Source: Adiantum capillus-veneris
Lineage: Eukaryota; Streptophyta; Polypodiopsida; Polypodiales; Pteridaceae
Length of the DNA: 64,000 nucleotides
Direction of reading: 5' to 3'
NCBI GenBank assembly: GCA_014529385.2
Contig: CM043955.1
Coordinates: 135,978,108-136,042,107 of the forward strand
Shown: one piece after another, positions 1 through 11,349 of the stretch
Numbering within the stretch: position 1 is the first letter of the stretch
Layout of the letters: every line of letters begins with the position of its first letter
The notes under the pieces: generated by a model
What the model saw: only the letters and a program-made list of their open reading frames with translations
What the model was told of the DNA's origin: nothing
Databases searched by the model: none
Program-made: the position numbers and the translations under genes

Positions 1-2287
1 TTTCGTTGAATGGTGCCCAATCTCCTTAGCTTTTGAGCAACAGGCTTTGCACCTTCTTTAAGCTTTATTTCGTGAACAACACTCTTTGTTCCCCTCATTT
101 GAGCATAATCTTTGGCAAACAACTTGGGATACTTATCAAACAATGTGTTATATGCTTCTCTCTCACGACTAGTCAGGTCACCTGCAAGCATATCCATTAA
201 TTCAGATTTTGGTACATTCGGCTCATGATCAGCCCCATGGTCATTTTCTGATCTCATAGCATCCCCTTTATCACAATTTTCATCATATACATGTATCCCA
301 CAAAGATCTACATCAAGATCAAGAAGAATTTGATCATAAACCTCATCGTCAGTACATGTAGAGGATGCACTAGAAGAATTGTCACACATGTCATAAGTGG
401 ATGGCGATAAATCTTGATGCATAGCTGGTTCATCATCAATTTCCAACACCTTACATGTTTTCATATCATATCTAATTCTCTTCTCTTTAGACCTGTCCAC
501 AAAGAGGTCAATACATCCCCTGTACCAGTCCTGCCGTGACCTCATAGCAATCAACCAAGGTCTACCCAATATAATTGGATATGCCCCAAGCTTTGCAGGC
601 ATCACATGAATGTCCATGACAGCCCTTTGACCCAAAACATTAAGCTCCAAGTCATGAATAACTCCCAAGCATTTCACTCTACTACTATTTGCCATCTTCA
701 CACTGAACAAGGATTTGCATGTGAGCTGCAATCCCAATTGCTGCATTGTTTCCTCTGTCATAACGCACACTTGGGCTCCACCATCCATGTACGCCTTATT
801 CACCCTCCTTCCATGTATCCAAGCATCAACCACAGGCAAAACATCTGTAACTTTATGAAGCTGCACTACATGTGCATCGCGTGTCTTTACCTTCACCCTT
901 CTAACACTAGCTAGTTTATGCCAGTGCCTTCTCATACTTGAGCTCAAATGCAAGAGTTGCCCATATGATATGTCGGCCCTCTTGTTCTTCAAGTCTTCTA
1001 AGAGATTGTATGCTGATTGCCCTTCCCAAGATGAAAATCATCCATGCCTATCTTCCTTCTTCTTGCCCTTACCTTTGCCTGCTTACTACTTTCAGCCTCT
1101 TCCATAGGTGCCTTGCCTTTATCTATGTCTCTCCTTGGCTTTTTCCTTGCTCTTTCCTCTTTGAAAAGGCCTTCACTCCCTGATTTTTGTGCCCTTGTTC
1201 TCTTATTTGCAAAGACATCAACCTCATCATCTTCATCTCCCTCCTCAACTGCCTCCAAAATTCCTACGTTAAATTGTGGAGGTGCTTGAGCTTGATTTTG
1301 TCCCTGTTGTTGTGCAAGTCCTTGACCTGGGAGAGGTTGCACATTTCCATTTACATTGCCTTCATTACCTATTTGTCTTTGTATGATAGGATATATACCT
1401 CCTGGCTCTCTCCTTGGTTGATTGCAATTGGGCGATATATGCCCTCTCTCCCCACAATTGTAACACATCACATTATCACCTCTATTCCTTTGAGGCCGTT
1501 CTCCTTGAGGTCTTCTTACTTGTTGTTGGATAGCTTGCATAGCAAGGTTGAGGTTTCCTATTTACTCTGTCAATCTTTGAATGTCTTGGTGAAAGGATTC
1601 CTATCCTCTATTGTCCACTCTTGGAGCTTCTACATGGATTTCCCTTTCAACATGCATATACAAAGGCAAAGGCTCGACCACATTATTTGTTGATACATAA
1701 CCATCCCTTTGATGTGCATTTGCTTCTCTTTCCCTATTTACCATTTCATGCCTTCTCACCTTCTTTCTCCATTGCTCTCTAGCAACCTTTACTGCCTCAT
1801 TGTAGGTCCCTGGGTCGTTGAGCTCCACCCTGTCTCTAATGCTTTGATGTAAGACAACCACAAACCTATCTTTCTTCAAAAAATCAGGGGGCATTTGATT
1901 CTCTTCAAGTCCCTTTATGATCTTTCTCCAACAAGCTTCAAACCTGTTTATGTGCACATTGATGTCTTCATGTTCTCCTTGTTGCAGCTTGCTTAGCTCT
2001 CTCCACAAATACTCAGGATCATCCTCCTTCTCAAACTCTTCTCTCAATTCATGAGAAAGAAGATTCCAATCTCCCTTTACACCACCTTCAAGCCTATCTT
2101 CATACCATTCACGTGCTTCACCTTCAAGTAGAAGACTCACCAAACGTACCTTGAATGCACCATCGTCCCTATTGCTCTTCAATGCAATCAATTCGATCCT
2201 TCGGATGAGCTTGTCCACATCTTCTCCTTTCCCACCCTCGAAGAATTCATACCCATCTCCCTCCATAGTCCTTGAGTTGATCTTCAA
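1..2287 (-). pseudogene. Ty3/gypsy gag-protease-RT fragment, decayed, cut by window edge
   Basis: Reading leftward from 2287, the product starts as a gypsy gag (LLEGEAREWYEDRL, then an arginine-rich stretch). It continues to a zinc knuckle CYNCGERGHISPNC near 1433-1474. A second frame runs from about 1045 to the window edge and holds a retropepsin (YMDGGAQVCVMTEE near 770-800, ending with the family signature ILGRPWL) and an RT entry region (VHEIKLKEGAKPVAQKL). The catalytic triad reads D-G-G rather than the usual D-S/T-G. Two in-frame stops lie between gag and knuckle (about 1601 and 1562), and a frameshift lies near 1015-1045, so the copy is dead. RT core, RNase H and integrase would lie left of position 1. 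Family known; exact lineage not resolved. Confidence 0.85.
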
Positions 2288-2333
2288 ATGGATCCCAATC
2301 TGTAGATCAAAACCCTGTTAGAAGGATTCTCTT

Positions 2334-2352
2334 CTCCTCCGTGGGGACACCA
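2334..2352 (-). other. Primer-binding-site-like sequence of the left gypsy element
   Basis: On the minus strand TGGTGTCCCCACGGAGGAG follows a CA by five bases, the position of an LTR primer-binding site. A near-identical motif occurs at 9038-9056 with the same five-base spacing, which supports the call. I cannot name the tRNA. Confidence 0.5.
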
Positions 2353-2357
2353 GTTTA

Positions 2358-3949
2358 TGTGAAGGATTGGGGGGCTGGCCTCTACAACACCTCAAACCAA
2401 CACCAAGAAAAGAGGATGAAGAGTATAGCTCTCTCGAGATAATATGGGCTGATCTTCTCTCACTAATTTTCTCAATTTCACACACACTCAACCTCGACTA
2501 GCCTCGACTAGCTCTGACTAGCTTCCCTCTACACCGCTACAACTCCCACTACACTCCATTGCACTCAAAGACACCAAGGAAGCAATAAAATCAAGGAAAA
2601 AAGTGAGAAAAAAACCATGGAAATCTCTGCACTTTTGACCATAACTCAAAGAGCTTCACTTCTTTTCAAACGCCCTTCCATGTGCTAGTAGGGCTTCCAT
2701 AGGCGCTCCCATATATACACATAGCTTGACCAAAACCCACTCAAATCAAGATTAATTTGAAAATCCAAAAAGTTCATCAAAAAAAATCAAAAAAGGTGAT
2801 GGAAAACTTGGGGGAAACCTTGCCCTTTGATATATGTACAAGCAAGGCATTGCAGCACATAGTTTACCCTCGACTAGCTGCACCACAAGGAGCTTCACAC
2901 ACCATAGCCACCATACCTCAAAACAAGATGAAGAGAGGTCAATATGTAGAGCTAAGCACCCACTTTCATCAGCCCATTGAGGAGAGACACACTCTCAACT
3001 CACCACATCGGGCCCTCGACTAGCAAGACAGGCTGCTACTCCCAAACGCCTCTATCCCTCGCGGCAATCAGGGCTTCTTGCTGCTAGATCTTCCTCTGTC
3101 AAATCCCCCACTCACTCACGACCTCAAGCTGATAAAGACTCAGTTTTTTTCATATTTTTCAAGTACTAAGTGAATCTTTCAAGTCTCAACATGTCTATGT
3201 ACAAAAACAACAAAACTATGCACCCCGCACAACTGGCCCGCATGCGTAGAGACAGCTGGCACACACCGCCTTTGTACACTTTGTACAAGCATGCTTTATT
3301 TACATATAAGGGACCCAAAAGCTTAAAAAAACCCTTTCCAAAGTCTTTGGGGTGGCTTGCATCATTCCGTAAAAACACGTCACAACGTATTTGGTAAAAA
3401 AAACCCTAAACCCGCAGCAAACAGGGTTTACGTTCCCCTTATTTGCTTAGTATTGACCTCTGTACTAGCAGACTCAGTTAACTTTTCTTTTGGTCAGTAC
3501 CAAGCAAACAGGGGCATCGAACTAAGTGGCCTTCCCTTATTCGCTTGATATTGACCAAGGAAAAGTGTAAAAGCAAACATCGTATGGTAAAGACAATGGT
3601 CAATACCAAGCGAACAGGTGTAGCAAACAGGGTTTACCTTCCCTTATTCGCCTGGTACTGACTACACAAAATACAAGTGCACAGAAGGGTAGTAAGTAGC
3701 ATACCTCTTCACTGTGTGTAGAGTTCTACGTCACTAAAGCACTGCAGAACAGGAGCAAAAGAAGAATGCGCGAGAGTAAGAGGTGATGGAGTTGGGATGG
3801 TTTGCTTACCACGTAGCATCGATGGGGGTAGAGTTAATTAGAATGATGCACAGCAGAGGACGCGAAAAGAGACAGAATAGTTGAGATGTTTGGCGGGGAT
3901 ACTGCCTCTAAATTTAGACTCCCTACCTCGGGGAGGGTGATAACTTCAC
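2358..3949 (-). repeat. Probable 5' LTR of the left gypsy element
   Basis: Non-coding sequence upstream (minus strand) of the gag start, bounded inside by CA next to the primer site. A TATA-like TATATAT lies on the minus strand at about 2712-2719, a reasonable promoter spot for U3/R. The outer end is placed at 3949 only because the minus strand there reads TGAAGTTATC, a possible TG start. The partner LTR is outside the window, so neither the length nor a target duplication can be checked. Confidence 0.4.
3405..3665. repeat. Alternating inverted repeats inside the probable LTR
   Basis: The motif GGTCAGTACCAAGCAAACAG and its reverse complement form (CCCTTATTCGCTTGATATTG) alternate at least twice, giving potential hairpins around copies of AGCAAACAGGGTTTAC. 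The copies differ at scattered bases. Could be LTR enhancer or replication-related repeats; function unknown. Confidence 0.55.
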
Positions 3950-4074
3950 TTATGCGTGAGATTGTGGTTGGTAAATCATACTGCATGGGAATCTGAGACC
4001 ATTTATTATTGGTTGTCCTTGTGAGCGTACCCCACGTGCCTTTTGGAGTGACTGTTTAGGGTCAGACAGAAGCC

Positions 4075-4440
4075 AATCACCCTTGCAATCACCATCTCCA
4101 TCTCCAAGTGGAACAAACAGATCGCCGTTGCCTTTGTCTTTTCTGGGCTCTTCCCCTTGGCTAGCTCTCGTGATCCTGTGTTTAGAGTCAGACGCTGATC
4201 GCCCTTGCAGTCGCCATCTCCATATCCAAGTAAAACAAACAGATCGCCATTGCCTTTGCATTTTCTGCACTCTTCCCCTTGGCCACCTCTCGTGATCTTG
4301 CGTTGAGAGTCAGACGCCAATCTCCCTTGCAGTCGCCATCTCCATGTCCAAGTAGAACAAACAGATCACCGTTGCCTTTGCATTTTCTACGCTCTTCCTC
4401 TTGGCCACCTCTCGTGATCCTGCATTGAGCGACCTCCACT
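4075..4440. repeat. Tandem repeat, 122-bp unit, three imperfect copies
   Basis: CCCTTGCA recurs at 4080, 4202 and 4324, exactly 122 bases apart, followed each time by CGCCATCTCC-like sequence, AACAAACAGATC and TCTCGTGATC. Both strands are open for long stretches, but the frames only echo the repeat and are not taken as genes. Confidence 0.85.
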
Positions 4441-4859
4441 AGGTCGAGTCCTTTGCTGCCGTGTTGCCATCGCCATCGCCACCTTCTGGTTCTTGTTGTC
4501 GGCAGCCTGCCACATCACCATCCAACTCGGCACCATTGGATATTGCAGAGACGGGTTCTTTCTCCCTGCCTCTCTCTCCTTCCTGTGTGTTGTTAACTAT
4601 GTGCGCATCGAAGCCACTGCGTTAGGGTAAAATTAAAAGTCTCAAACCACATGGTTGGAATAATTACTCCTTATGTATACATGTGAAGAAAAACCATTCA
4701 CGTTCTTATACAACGCCCGTGCTCATCACCGTGCACCAGAACTATCAAGAATGCTTAATGCAGAGTTTTCTATACAAAGGATTATAGATTGCTCATTTGA
4801 GTACCTACAAACCCATTTGCAATAGTATGAGGCAGTCACTTGTGACAATTCCATAACAG

Positions 4860-5571
4860 TTGATGGCATGAGATATGTCCACCCAGCGGACCTTGACCCT
4901 GACAAGAGTGCTTCAAGGAGACTGAATGGCTGTCTAAAAAAGTGTCCCTCCAATGCACTGCTTGTACAAGACAGGTGTATGAAGCACTTCAAAAAGTGTC
5001 GCTTAGTGCAATTCTACCACGGGTTTGTCTGTTACTTATACTTGCAGACGGATGGTGACTCAGAGACTTCCCGGTCAACAACTTTCAGTAGTTGTCCATT
5101 GGCACCGAAGGAAGAGGTAGAGGATGTGGAGGTGCAGCTCGACCCAGAAGAGGAGCGGGTAGAGGTACTAAAGGAAACATTTGATGCGGGCTTAACTCTT
5201 GTTTCTCTTGCGGGTGCAGCAATAGGGTGCAAGCAAGAAAGTCCAAGTAAGGAAGTGACTTTGCCTCTGAATAGTGCTCCCAGCTTTGCTATGGCGGGTG
5301 ACACCCACTATGTTCTGCTCACAGATATCATGCATGAGCTCAATATACGGGAGGACTACTGCCTAGCTACAATTGCGAATTTTTGTGAGGCAGACATGGG
5401 GTTTGTGGATGATGATGGAGTGGACCAACATCTTATTGTTGACACAGCTGTCCGCGACTCACAGTTCACTTCAGGGTGGCAACTGATCAAAGATACATTC
5501 AATGAAGCGAAGTCCGGAGAGGCCAATTTGCCAACAGATGAGCAGTTTGAATCGACAACAAAACAACTCCT
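4860..5571 (+). CDS. Unrecognised spliced gene, upstream part, interrupted by an LTR element
   Basis: An exon-like segment follows an acceptor (CCATAACAG) at 4859 and reads VDGMRYVHPADLDPDKSA. A likely 74-bp intron (GT after 4972, TTGCAG before about 5047) would follow, but its removal changes the phase, so the structure is unsure. The next stretch is acidic (PKEEVEDVEVQLDPEEERVE) and then compact and globular-looking (THYVLLTDIMHELNIREDYC; ATIANFCEADMGFVDDDGV). The reading continues straight into the LTR at 5572 with no donor before it, so the gene looks disrupted. I do not recognise the family. Its 3' part is probably 10906-11349. Earlier exons were not found. Confidence 0.45.
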
Positions 5572-6926
5572 TGAAAGAAAAAAAACGCCATGTACAACAA
5601 CCATATGGCCTGCTCTAGGTCACACCATGGCCATCACACATCCTTGCAGAGGGGCACACACGTCCCTCGAGACCGAATCCGTCGACACAAACCTCAACGG
5701 CAAAATTCACCTCTCGCTTTACTTCCGCAGCAGTGTTTCCTCTTGGCAGCTCTCGTTGGCTCCCTCTTCAACAGGGCACTCGCCCTCCCGAGCTGCTTCG
5801 CGAACAACGCATCTCAGCTTCGACCCCGCCGAACGCAAGCGTATGAGGATCTCCTTCCTCCTTCCTTAAGCCAAAAAAGGAAAACCCTCCTCCTTTTCGA
5901 AGCCCGCTGCCCCTTTCTTTCTTCCTTTTTCCCCCCCCCCAAAAAGAAAAAATTTCTTCTTTTGCAGTGACGCCATTGTGCCTTGGGCTCTCTCTCTACC
6001 CCGTTTTTTTCTCCCTTTAGCCTTTGAGTTTCCAAACTCCATCCATCCTTTTCTTTATCAATCCCACCTTCCAGCCACCTCTTTCTTTTGCACTTATACC
6101 CAAGGGTCTTTTTTTGTATTCATTTCCTATGGTGTCGATGCTTCTATGCGGTCAAATTCGCCAAATGAGCTTCCTCGGTCACGCCGCATGGGAACTTCAT
6201 CTGCCGGCTTCGAACCATGATGCTTCGACGGCCTCAAACGGTGTGTCCCAAACATAGAGAAAAGCCTCCGATCATCCACGTTCCCTACGAACTGCCAACC
6301 TCGACCAAACATATCTCCATGCTCCAGACTCCGATTCAGGTGTCGTCGACTCCGACTAGCATCACATGCTGCATGCTACCCACCAGACACCTAGGGAGCT
6401 TGAGAAAACACCAAATGGTGTGTTTCCCAATGCGGCTCTCAACCGCTTCAAAACTGGTCCCTGTCAAAACTTGAATGTCCATAACTTTCCATTCAGAAGC
6501 CCGATTCTCAATCCGAAAAGACCGGCGTGCTCCACAGCTCAAACACTTCACGTGTATCCACTGATTCCGATTCTATCCGCCTGTCTGTACCTACCCTGTC
6601 TGTCGGGACGTGCGAAACCTTCTAACTTCGGACTGGCATATCTTTCACACCGAAGCCCTGTTTGATGAGCCGTCTGGACGAGCTTCTATAGCATTTCGAA
6701 TACCACATTTTTGGACACATTTCCCACATTTCGAAGACCGTGACCTACTATCTGAATTATCCCAATTTGGAGGCCCTCCTCGCCTAAAAACCCACTTTAA
6801 GCACACATTTCCGATGCCACTCTCCTGCTGCAGTCTCCCACACTAGCTTTAGCCCTCTACCATGCACCTATCAGCATACATAGCGCTGCACTGCACACTT
6901 CTCAGCACGGACCAACTTTGGTTGCA
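5572..6926 (-). repeat. 3' LTR of the gag-only element, truncated
   Basis: Matches 9431-10783 nearly base for base with scattered substitutions and small indels, including the C-run/AAAAAG segment near 5931-5950. On the minus strand it starts TGCAACCAAAG and stops abruptly at the host-gene sequence. The last 370 bases seen in the right LTR are absent here. Confidence 0.75.
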
Positions 6927-7115
6927 CCATCATTACCCACCCCCTTGTTGAACATTTATGTTCAACCACAAACAGGCTTATTGCACTAAAAAACTGCCAC
7001 ACAAAAACAAGCTCTCTGCACACCACAAAACCACCTAATATATGTACAAAACCTGGCATATGGTACCCGCTACCTTTGTTCGTGCGGGTTGCCCAACCCC
7101 CTCCTTTACCTGCCA

Positions 7116-8948
7116 TCATCCACCTAGATCAAACACCTTGCATTGGTCTTCTCCATCCACCTGCAACAATCTCGTATAGTGCCACACCAAGGCACACACC
7201 CAACTGCATAACCAAACTGCCATCCACATGCTTCTACCACTCCAAGCACTCCTTGGCAAATTGCCCACTCGCAACAAAGCATCTTCAAGAGCACCAAATA
7301 GAGCACCTCCGTGCTCACCGTCCAAAGACATCCTTGTACCATCACTTGCACCTAACATCCCTAACACATTTGACCCGCCCTCCCATCCATGTAAAGCTAG
7401 ACCTTCATCTAGCAGATCCTGTACCTGCTCAACAGCATACTGCACAGCTACCTTGATCAGCATCCCTTTCAACCACCATTCACAAACCCCTTCAGAAAGC
7501 TCGGACACAATCTAGGAATCCATATTCCCTGTCACCATAGAGTGCACTTGCTGCATAGGAAGCACCTCTAACTTTGACTCCACACTGCCCTTCTCACCTA
7601 CCATGCACTCAATTCCAACATTGTCAAGCTCTTCCTCATCAATCGGACCTTCAAGGTCTACCAACACCACCTGCCTGTCGGCTTCTATTACCTGCCCTTC
7701 AAGCATCTCCTCTATTGATGCATCATACTCCATCAAGAAAGAAAGAAACTCGTTCTCTATTGCATTATCCTCGTCCTCTCCCATAGGCAAGGTTTCTCCA
7801 TCCTTCTTGGCAAAACTCTGCACGTATTGCACTACCATGGCATACTCCACTGCCACTTTCATCAGCATGGCCATTAACATGGCACCGCACATCATCTTCA
7901 CCTGCATATCATCACTTGTAGGCTCGGGCTCCTCCACTTGGTCTCCATCAAGCATAACGGTATGCACTGCTCCTTGCTCCTCGCACACACTCATTGTATC
8001 TCCACCCATTTGCAAGAGATCAAACTCATCATACCTTGACTGAGACGACTCGGTCTGCCAACTCGTGTCAACATCCAAAGAGCTACTTTCACTTGGCTCA
8101 ACCTCATCCTCTGTCTGAAGCTCAAGAAGCTCCTCTAGCTTCACCGCTTCGATCTCATCTACAAACCGCACCCCTTGACCTTTACCACACTTCCATGGAG
8201 CTTCTACAACCACACTTGAACTTGGCAGCACATCCTTTGCCTCATCGGGAACAACCTGCATATCTTCCACAATTGGAGCCGCTCTAGCTGGCATCCTCGG
8301 CATAGGAACCACCCTATCTCTCTGCAACCACAGAACCCTTGGTTCCTCTCTCACATGCACTTCTCTTTGCACCATCCTTAGCTCGGCTACCACTACATCA
8401 ACCTGCTTTGGGATCACAACACCTGGCAAACCCTGTCTAGCTTCACACTTCTTGAGAATCTTCTTGGTTCGCCCTTTCGCTAGAGCCACCGCTTCTTCGT
8501 ATGACACCGGGCCATCAATCTCCACCTTATCATGCACTTCCTCATGCAGGCAATCCATGAATTTGCTCAACTTTAAAAAACTAGCATTTTCTGCAGCAAT
8601 TACCTTCATTAATCTCCCCCAAAGGGCTTCGAACTCCCACTCGAACGCTTGAAAATCACCTTCCAAGCCTTGCTTCAAATTGCCGATCCTTCTCTTTACT
8701 TCATCCAACTGCGCATCTGCTACATATTTGCTTCAAAAAGCCGCTTCCAGTGCTTCATGATCCACCTTTTCCTCATTAGGCAGGCCATCAAACCATAGCC
8801 TCGCTTTACCACGAACCAGGAATGGAAACAGCTGTACCGCACCTTCTTCCCTCGATAAACCGATTTCTAGCACGAACAACCCATAGTCTTGGAGCCAAGT
8901 TTCCGCATCTTCGACCCCAGTGAAAATGAGGAATCCCGTCCAAGCCAT
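7116..8948 (-). pseudogene. Retrotransposon gag-like protein with long acidic tail
   Basis: One reading frame runs from 8948 to about 7116 with two stops. The N-terminal part is a Retrotrans_gag-type domain: FLVRGKARLWFDGLPNEEKV, then FQAFEWEFEALWGRL and a Y-EEAVALAKG C-terminal helix. A TGA at about 8731 interrupts it, and a TAG at 7512-7514 ends the main 398-residue part. The tail is acidic and rich in E, D, V and M, with no zinc knuckle and no protease triad. The first Met used (8948) may not be the original start. Apart from the stops, the frame is well kept over 1.8 kb, which suggests fairly recent coding constraint. Confidence 0.6.
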
Positions 8949-9037
8949 TACTTCTCTAGTAGCACCTGCTCTTCAAAGGCCGCACCTTTGGCATCACCAA
9001 AATCATCGCTTTGTCTTCAAACAAGAGCATCAATGTG

Positions 9038-9056
9038 CTCCTCCGTGGGGGCACCA
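9038..9056 (-). other. Primer-binding-site-like sequence of the gag-only element
   Basis: Minus strand TGGTGCCCCCACGGAGGAG, five bases after CA. It differs at one position from the motif at 2334-2352, so the two elements probably prime from the same tRNA, which I cannot name. Confidence 0.5.
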
Positions 9057-9061
9057 GAAGA

Positions 9062-10783
9062 TGGAGAGGGGGAATGGGGAACACACCCGACACACACGCA
9101 ATGGCCCCTATATAGCTCAAGGTATTCACAACACCCGTGTCCTCTCGAAAACACCTTAAAAAGTTGATTCACACTAGCAGGGCCTCGCTTGCACTTTGCC
9201 CAATGCACACACAACCTACACAATCCTCAGAGAGCGACCACACCGATATTGGCCTCTTCCAGCTCTTCCACAACTCGACACCTCTCTCTCTTTCTCTCTC
9301 ACACACACAGGGGGCCCGGGGGATGCACACGCTCACATACACTGGCACCACACACCCTGGAGACGAGCAAAGAAGAGAGGGGAGAAGGGGGGAGAGACGA
9401 CAGCAAAAATCGGCAATGACAGCTTCTCTTTGAAAGAAAAAAAACGCCATGTACAACAACCATATGGCCTGCTCTAGGTCGCACCATGGCCATCACACAT
9501 CCTTGCAGAGGGGCACACACATCCCTCGAGACCGAATCCGTCCACACAAACCTCGACGGAAAAATTCACCTCTCGTTTCACTTCCGCAGCAGTGTTTCCT
9601 CTTGGCAGCTCTCGTTGGCTCCCTCTTCAACAGGGCACTCACCCTCCCGAGCTACTTCGCGAACAACGCATCTCGGCTTCGACCGCCGAGCGCGAGCGTA
9701 TGAGGATCTCCTTCCTCCTTCCTTAAGCCAAAAAAGAAAACCCTCCTCCTTTTCGAAGCCTGCTGCCAATTTCTTTCTTCCTTTCCCCCCCCCCCCCCCA
9801 AAAAGAAAAAATTTCTTCTTTTGCAGTGACGCCACTGTGCCTGGGGCTCTCCCTCTACCCCCTTCTTTTACCCTTTAGCCTTTGAGTTTCCAAACTCCAT
9901 CCATCCTTTTCTTTATCAATCCCACCTTCCAGCCACCTCTTTCTTTTGCACTTATACCCAAGGGTCTTTTTTTTTATTCATTTACTATGGTGTCGATGCT
10001 TCTATGGAGTCGAATTCACCAAATGAGCTTCCTCGATCATGCCGCATGGGAATTCATCTGTCAACTCCGAATCATGACGCCTCGAGGGCCTCAAATGACG
10101 TGTCCCAAACATAGAAAAAAGCCTCCGATCATCCACATTCCCTACCAACTGCCGACCTCAACCAAACATATCTCTATGCTTCGGACTCCGATTCGGGTGC
10201 CGTCGACTCCGACTAGCATCACATGCTGAATGCTACCCAAGAGACACCTGCCGAGCTCGAGAAAACACCAAATGGTGCGTTTTCCAATGCGGCTCTCAAC
10301 CGCCTCGAAACTGGCCCCTGTCAAAACTTGATTGTCCATAACTTTCCATCCAGAAGCCCGATTCTCAATCCGAAAAGATCGGCGTGCTCCACAGCTCAAA
10401 CACTTCACGTGTATCCACTAATCCCGATTCTGTCCGCCTGTCCGTACCTGCCCTATCCGTCGGGACTTGCGAAGCCTTCTAACTTCGGACTGGCATATCT
10501 TTCACATCAAAGCCCTGTTTGACGAGCTGTCTGGACGAGCTTCTAGAGAATTTCGAATACCACATTTTGGGACACATTTCCCGCATTTCGAACACCGTGA
10601 CCTACCATCTCAATTATCCCAATTTGGAGGCCCCCCTGGGCTAAAAATCCACTTTAAGCATAGATTTCCGATGCCACTCTCCTGCTGAGGTCTCCCACAC
10701 TAGCTTTAGCCCTCTACCATGCACCTATCAACATACATAGCGTTGTACTGCACACTTCTCAGCACGGACCAACTTTGGTTGCA
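9062..10783 (-). repeat. 5' LTR of the gag-only element
   Basis: Bases 9431-10783 pair with the left LTR. Bases 9062-9430 have no partner but lie between the shared part and the primer site, as U5/R should. A minus-strand TATATAG at about 9109 could be part of the promoter. The inner end is inferred from the primer site. Confidence 0.6.
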
Positions 10784-10905
10784 CCAGCGTTGTCTCACTA
10801 CATTGGGTGTTTCAACCACAAAAAGGTTTGTAGAAACAATTCAAGTACTTGGCAATTGTACTCATCTCACTTATGGCCCATAAATTCATTACAATTTTTA
10901 TGTAG

Positions 10906-11349
10906 ATCATAATATACCACAAGGAATACTCCGATGACAATGCAAAGTTCCCACTGTTTGCAATGAAAGTTATTACAAGATTGTGTGGTGGGCACCCCCT
11001 CCCACTAAACGCAGAAAGACTAATTTTGATTGAGAAACAGTTTGCTCTACGCGTGTTTGGCATTGGGTATGGGTGCCAAGCACTCAGAGCCCCCTATTTC
11101 ATGTCCTACACAGCTCACGCTCTGGCTGCAGGGTTTGAAGACCCGGAAAGCTTAGATCCATACAAAAAGCAGCTGTTCCTGAGGGAAAGAAGACACCTGA
11201 TGCCCGTGGGGATGCTTCCATCAACAGAGGAACGAGCTCATCTACAGAGCTTGCACATCGAAGAGGTACAAAGTGAGGAAGAAGGAGGTGCATCGAAGAG
11301 GATAAAAATGACGGGCTCAAGTCCATCTTCTCCCGCTCCTGACTCGTGA
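10906..11349 (+). CDS. Unrecognised gene, probable last exon
   Basis: An acceptor-like TTTTTATGTAG ends at 10905, after which an open frame runs 147 codons to TGA at 11347-11349. It begins IIYHKEYSDDNAKFPLFAMK and contains LCGGHPLPLNAERLILIEKQ and AAGFEDPESLDPYKKQLF. It ends in an acidic and basic low-complexity tail (EEVQSEEEGGASKRIKM, then SSPSSPAPDS), typical of nuclear proteins. AATAAA follows at 11683-11688. The same strand and the flanking position suggest it belongs with 4860-5571. No family recognised; the nuclear role is a guess from the tail. Confidence 0.5.
   Translation: MIIYHKEYSDDNAKFPLFAMKVITRLCGGHPLPLNAERLILIEKQFALRVFGIGYGCQALRAPYFMSYTAHALAAGFEDPESLDPYKKQLFLRERRHLMPVGMLPSTEERAHLQSLHIEEVQSEEEGGASKRIKMTGSSPSSPAPDS

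Larger units (their letters stand above)
5572..10783 (-). mobile_element. Gag-only (non-autonomous) LTR retrotransposon
   Basis: Two directly repeated copies of about 1.35 kb (5572-6926 and 9431-10783) flank about 2.5 kb that encodes only a gag-like protein on the minus strand. No protease, RT, RNase H or integrase motif is visible in any frame of the interior. The right copy continues 370 bases further inward to a CA at 9062-9063, five bases from a primer-site-like motif, so the true 5' LTR is probably 9062-10783 and the left LTR has lost its U5 end. Consistently, no target duplication flanks the element (CTCCT against CCAGC). It lies between two parts of the unrecognised gene. It could have been mobilised by a gypsy relative of the 1-3.9 kb element, which shares the primer motif; this is inference. 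Confidence 0.75.

Noticed and set aside
998-1693. Overlapping plus-strand open frames over the gag and knuckle region
   Set aside because: Antisense shadows of the minus-strand gypsy gag, which has clear domain motifs.
3950-4439. Minus-strand frames of 83-106 codons with repeated KGNGDLFVLLG-like words
   Set aside because: They are the translated 122-bp tandem repeat; no start context, splice signal or known domain.
5590-6846. Many overlapping frames on both strands in the left LTR
   Set aside because: The same frames recur in the right LTR at 9449-10688; LTR sequence, not genes.
9137-9547. Low-complexity frames with Ser/Leu/His runs
   Set aside because: Caused by CT- and CA-rich LTR/leader sequence.
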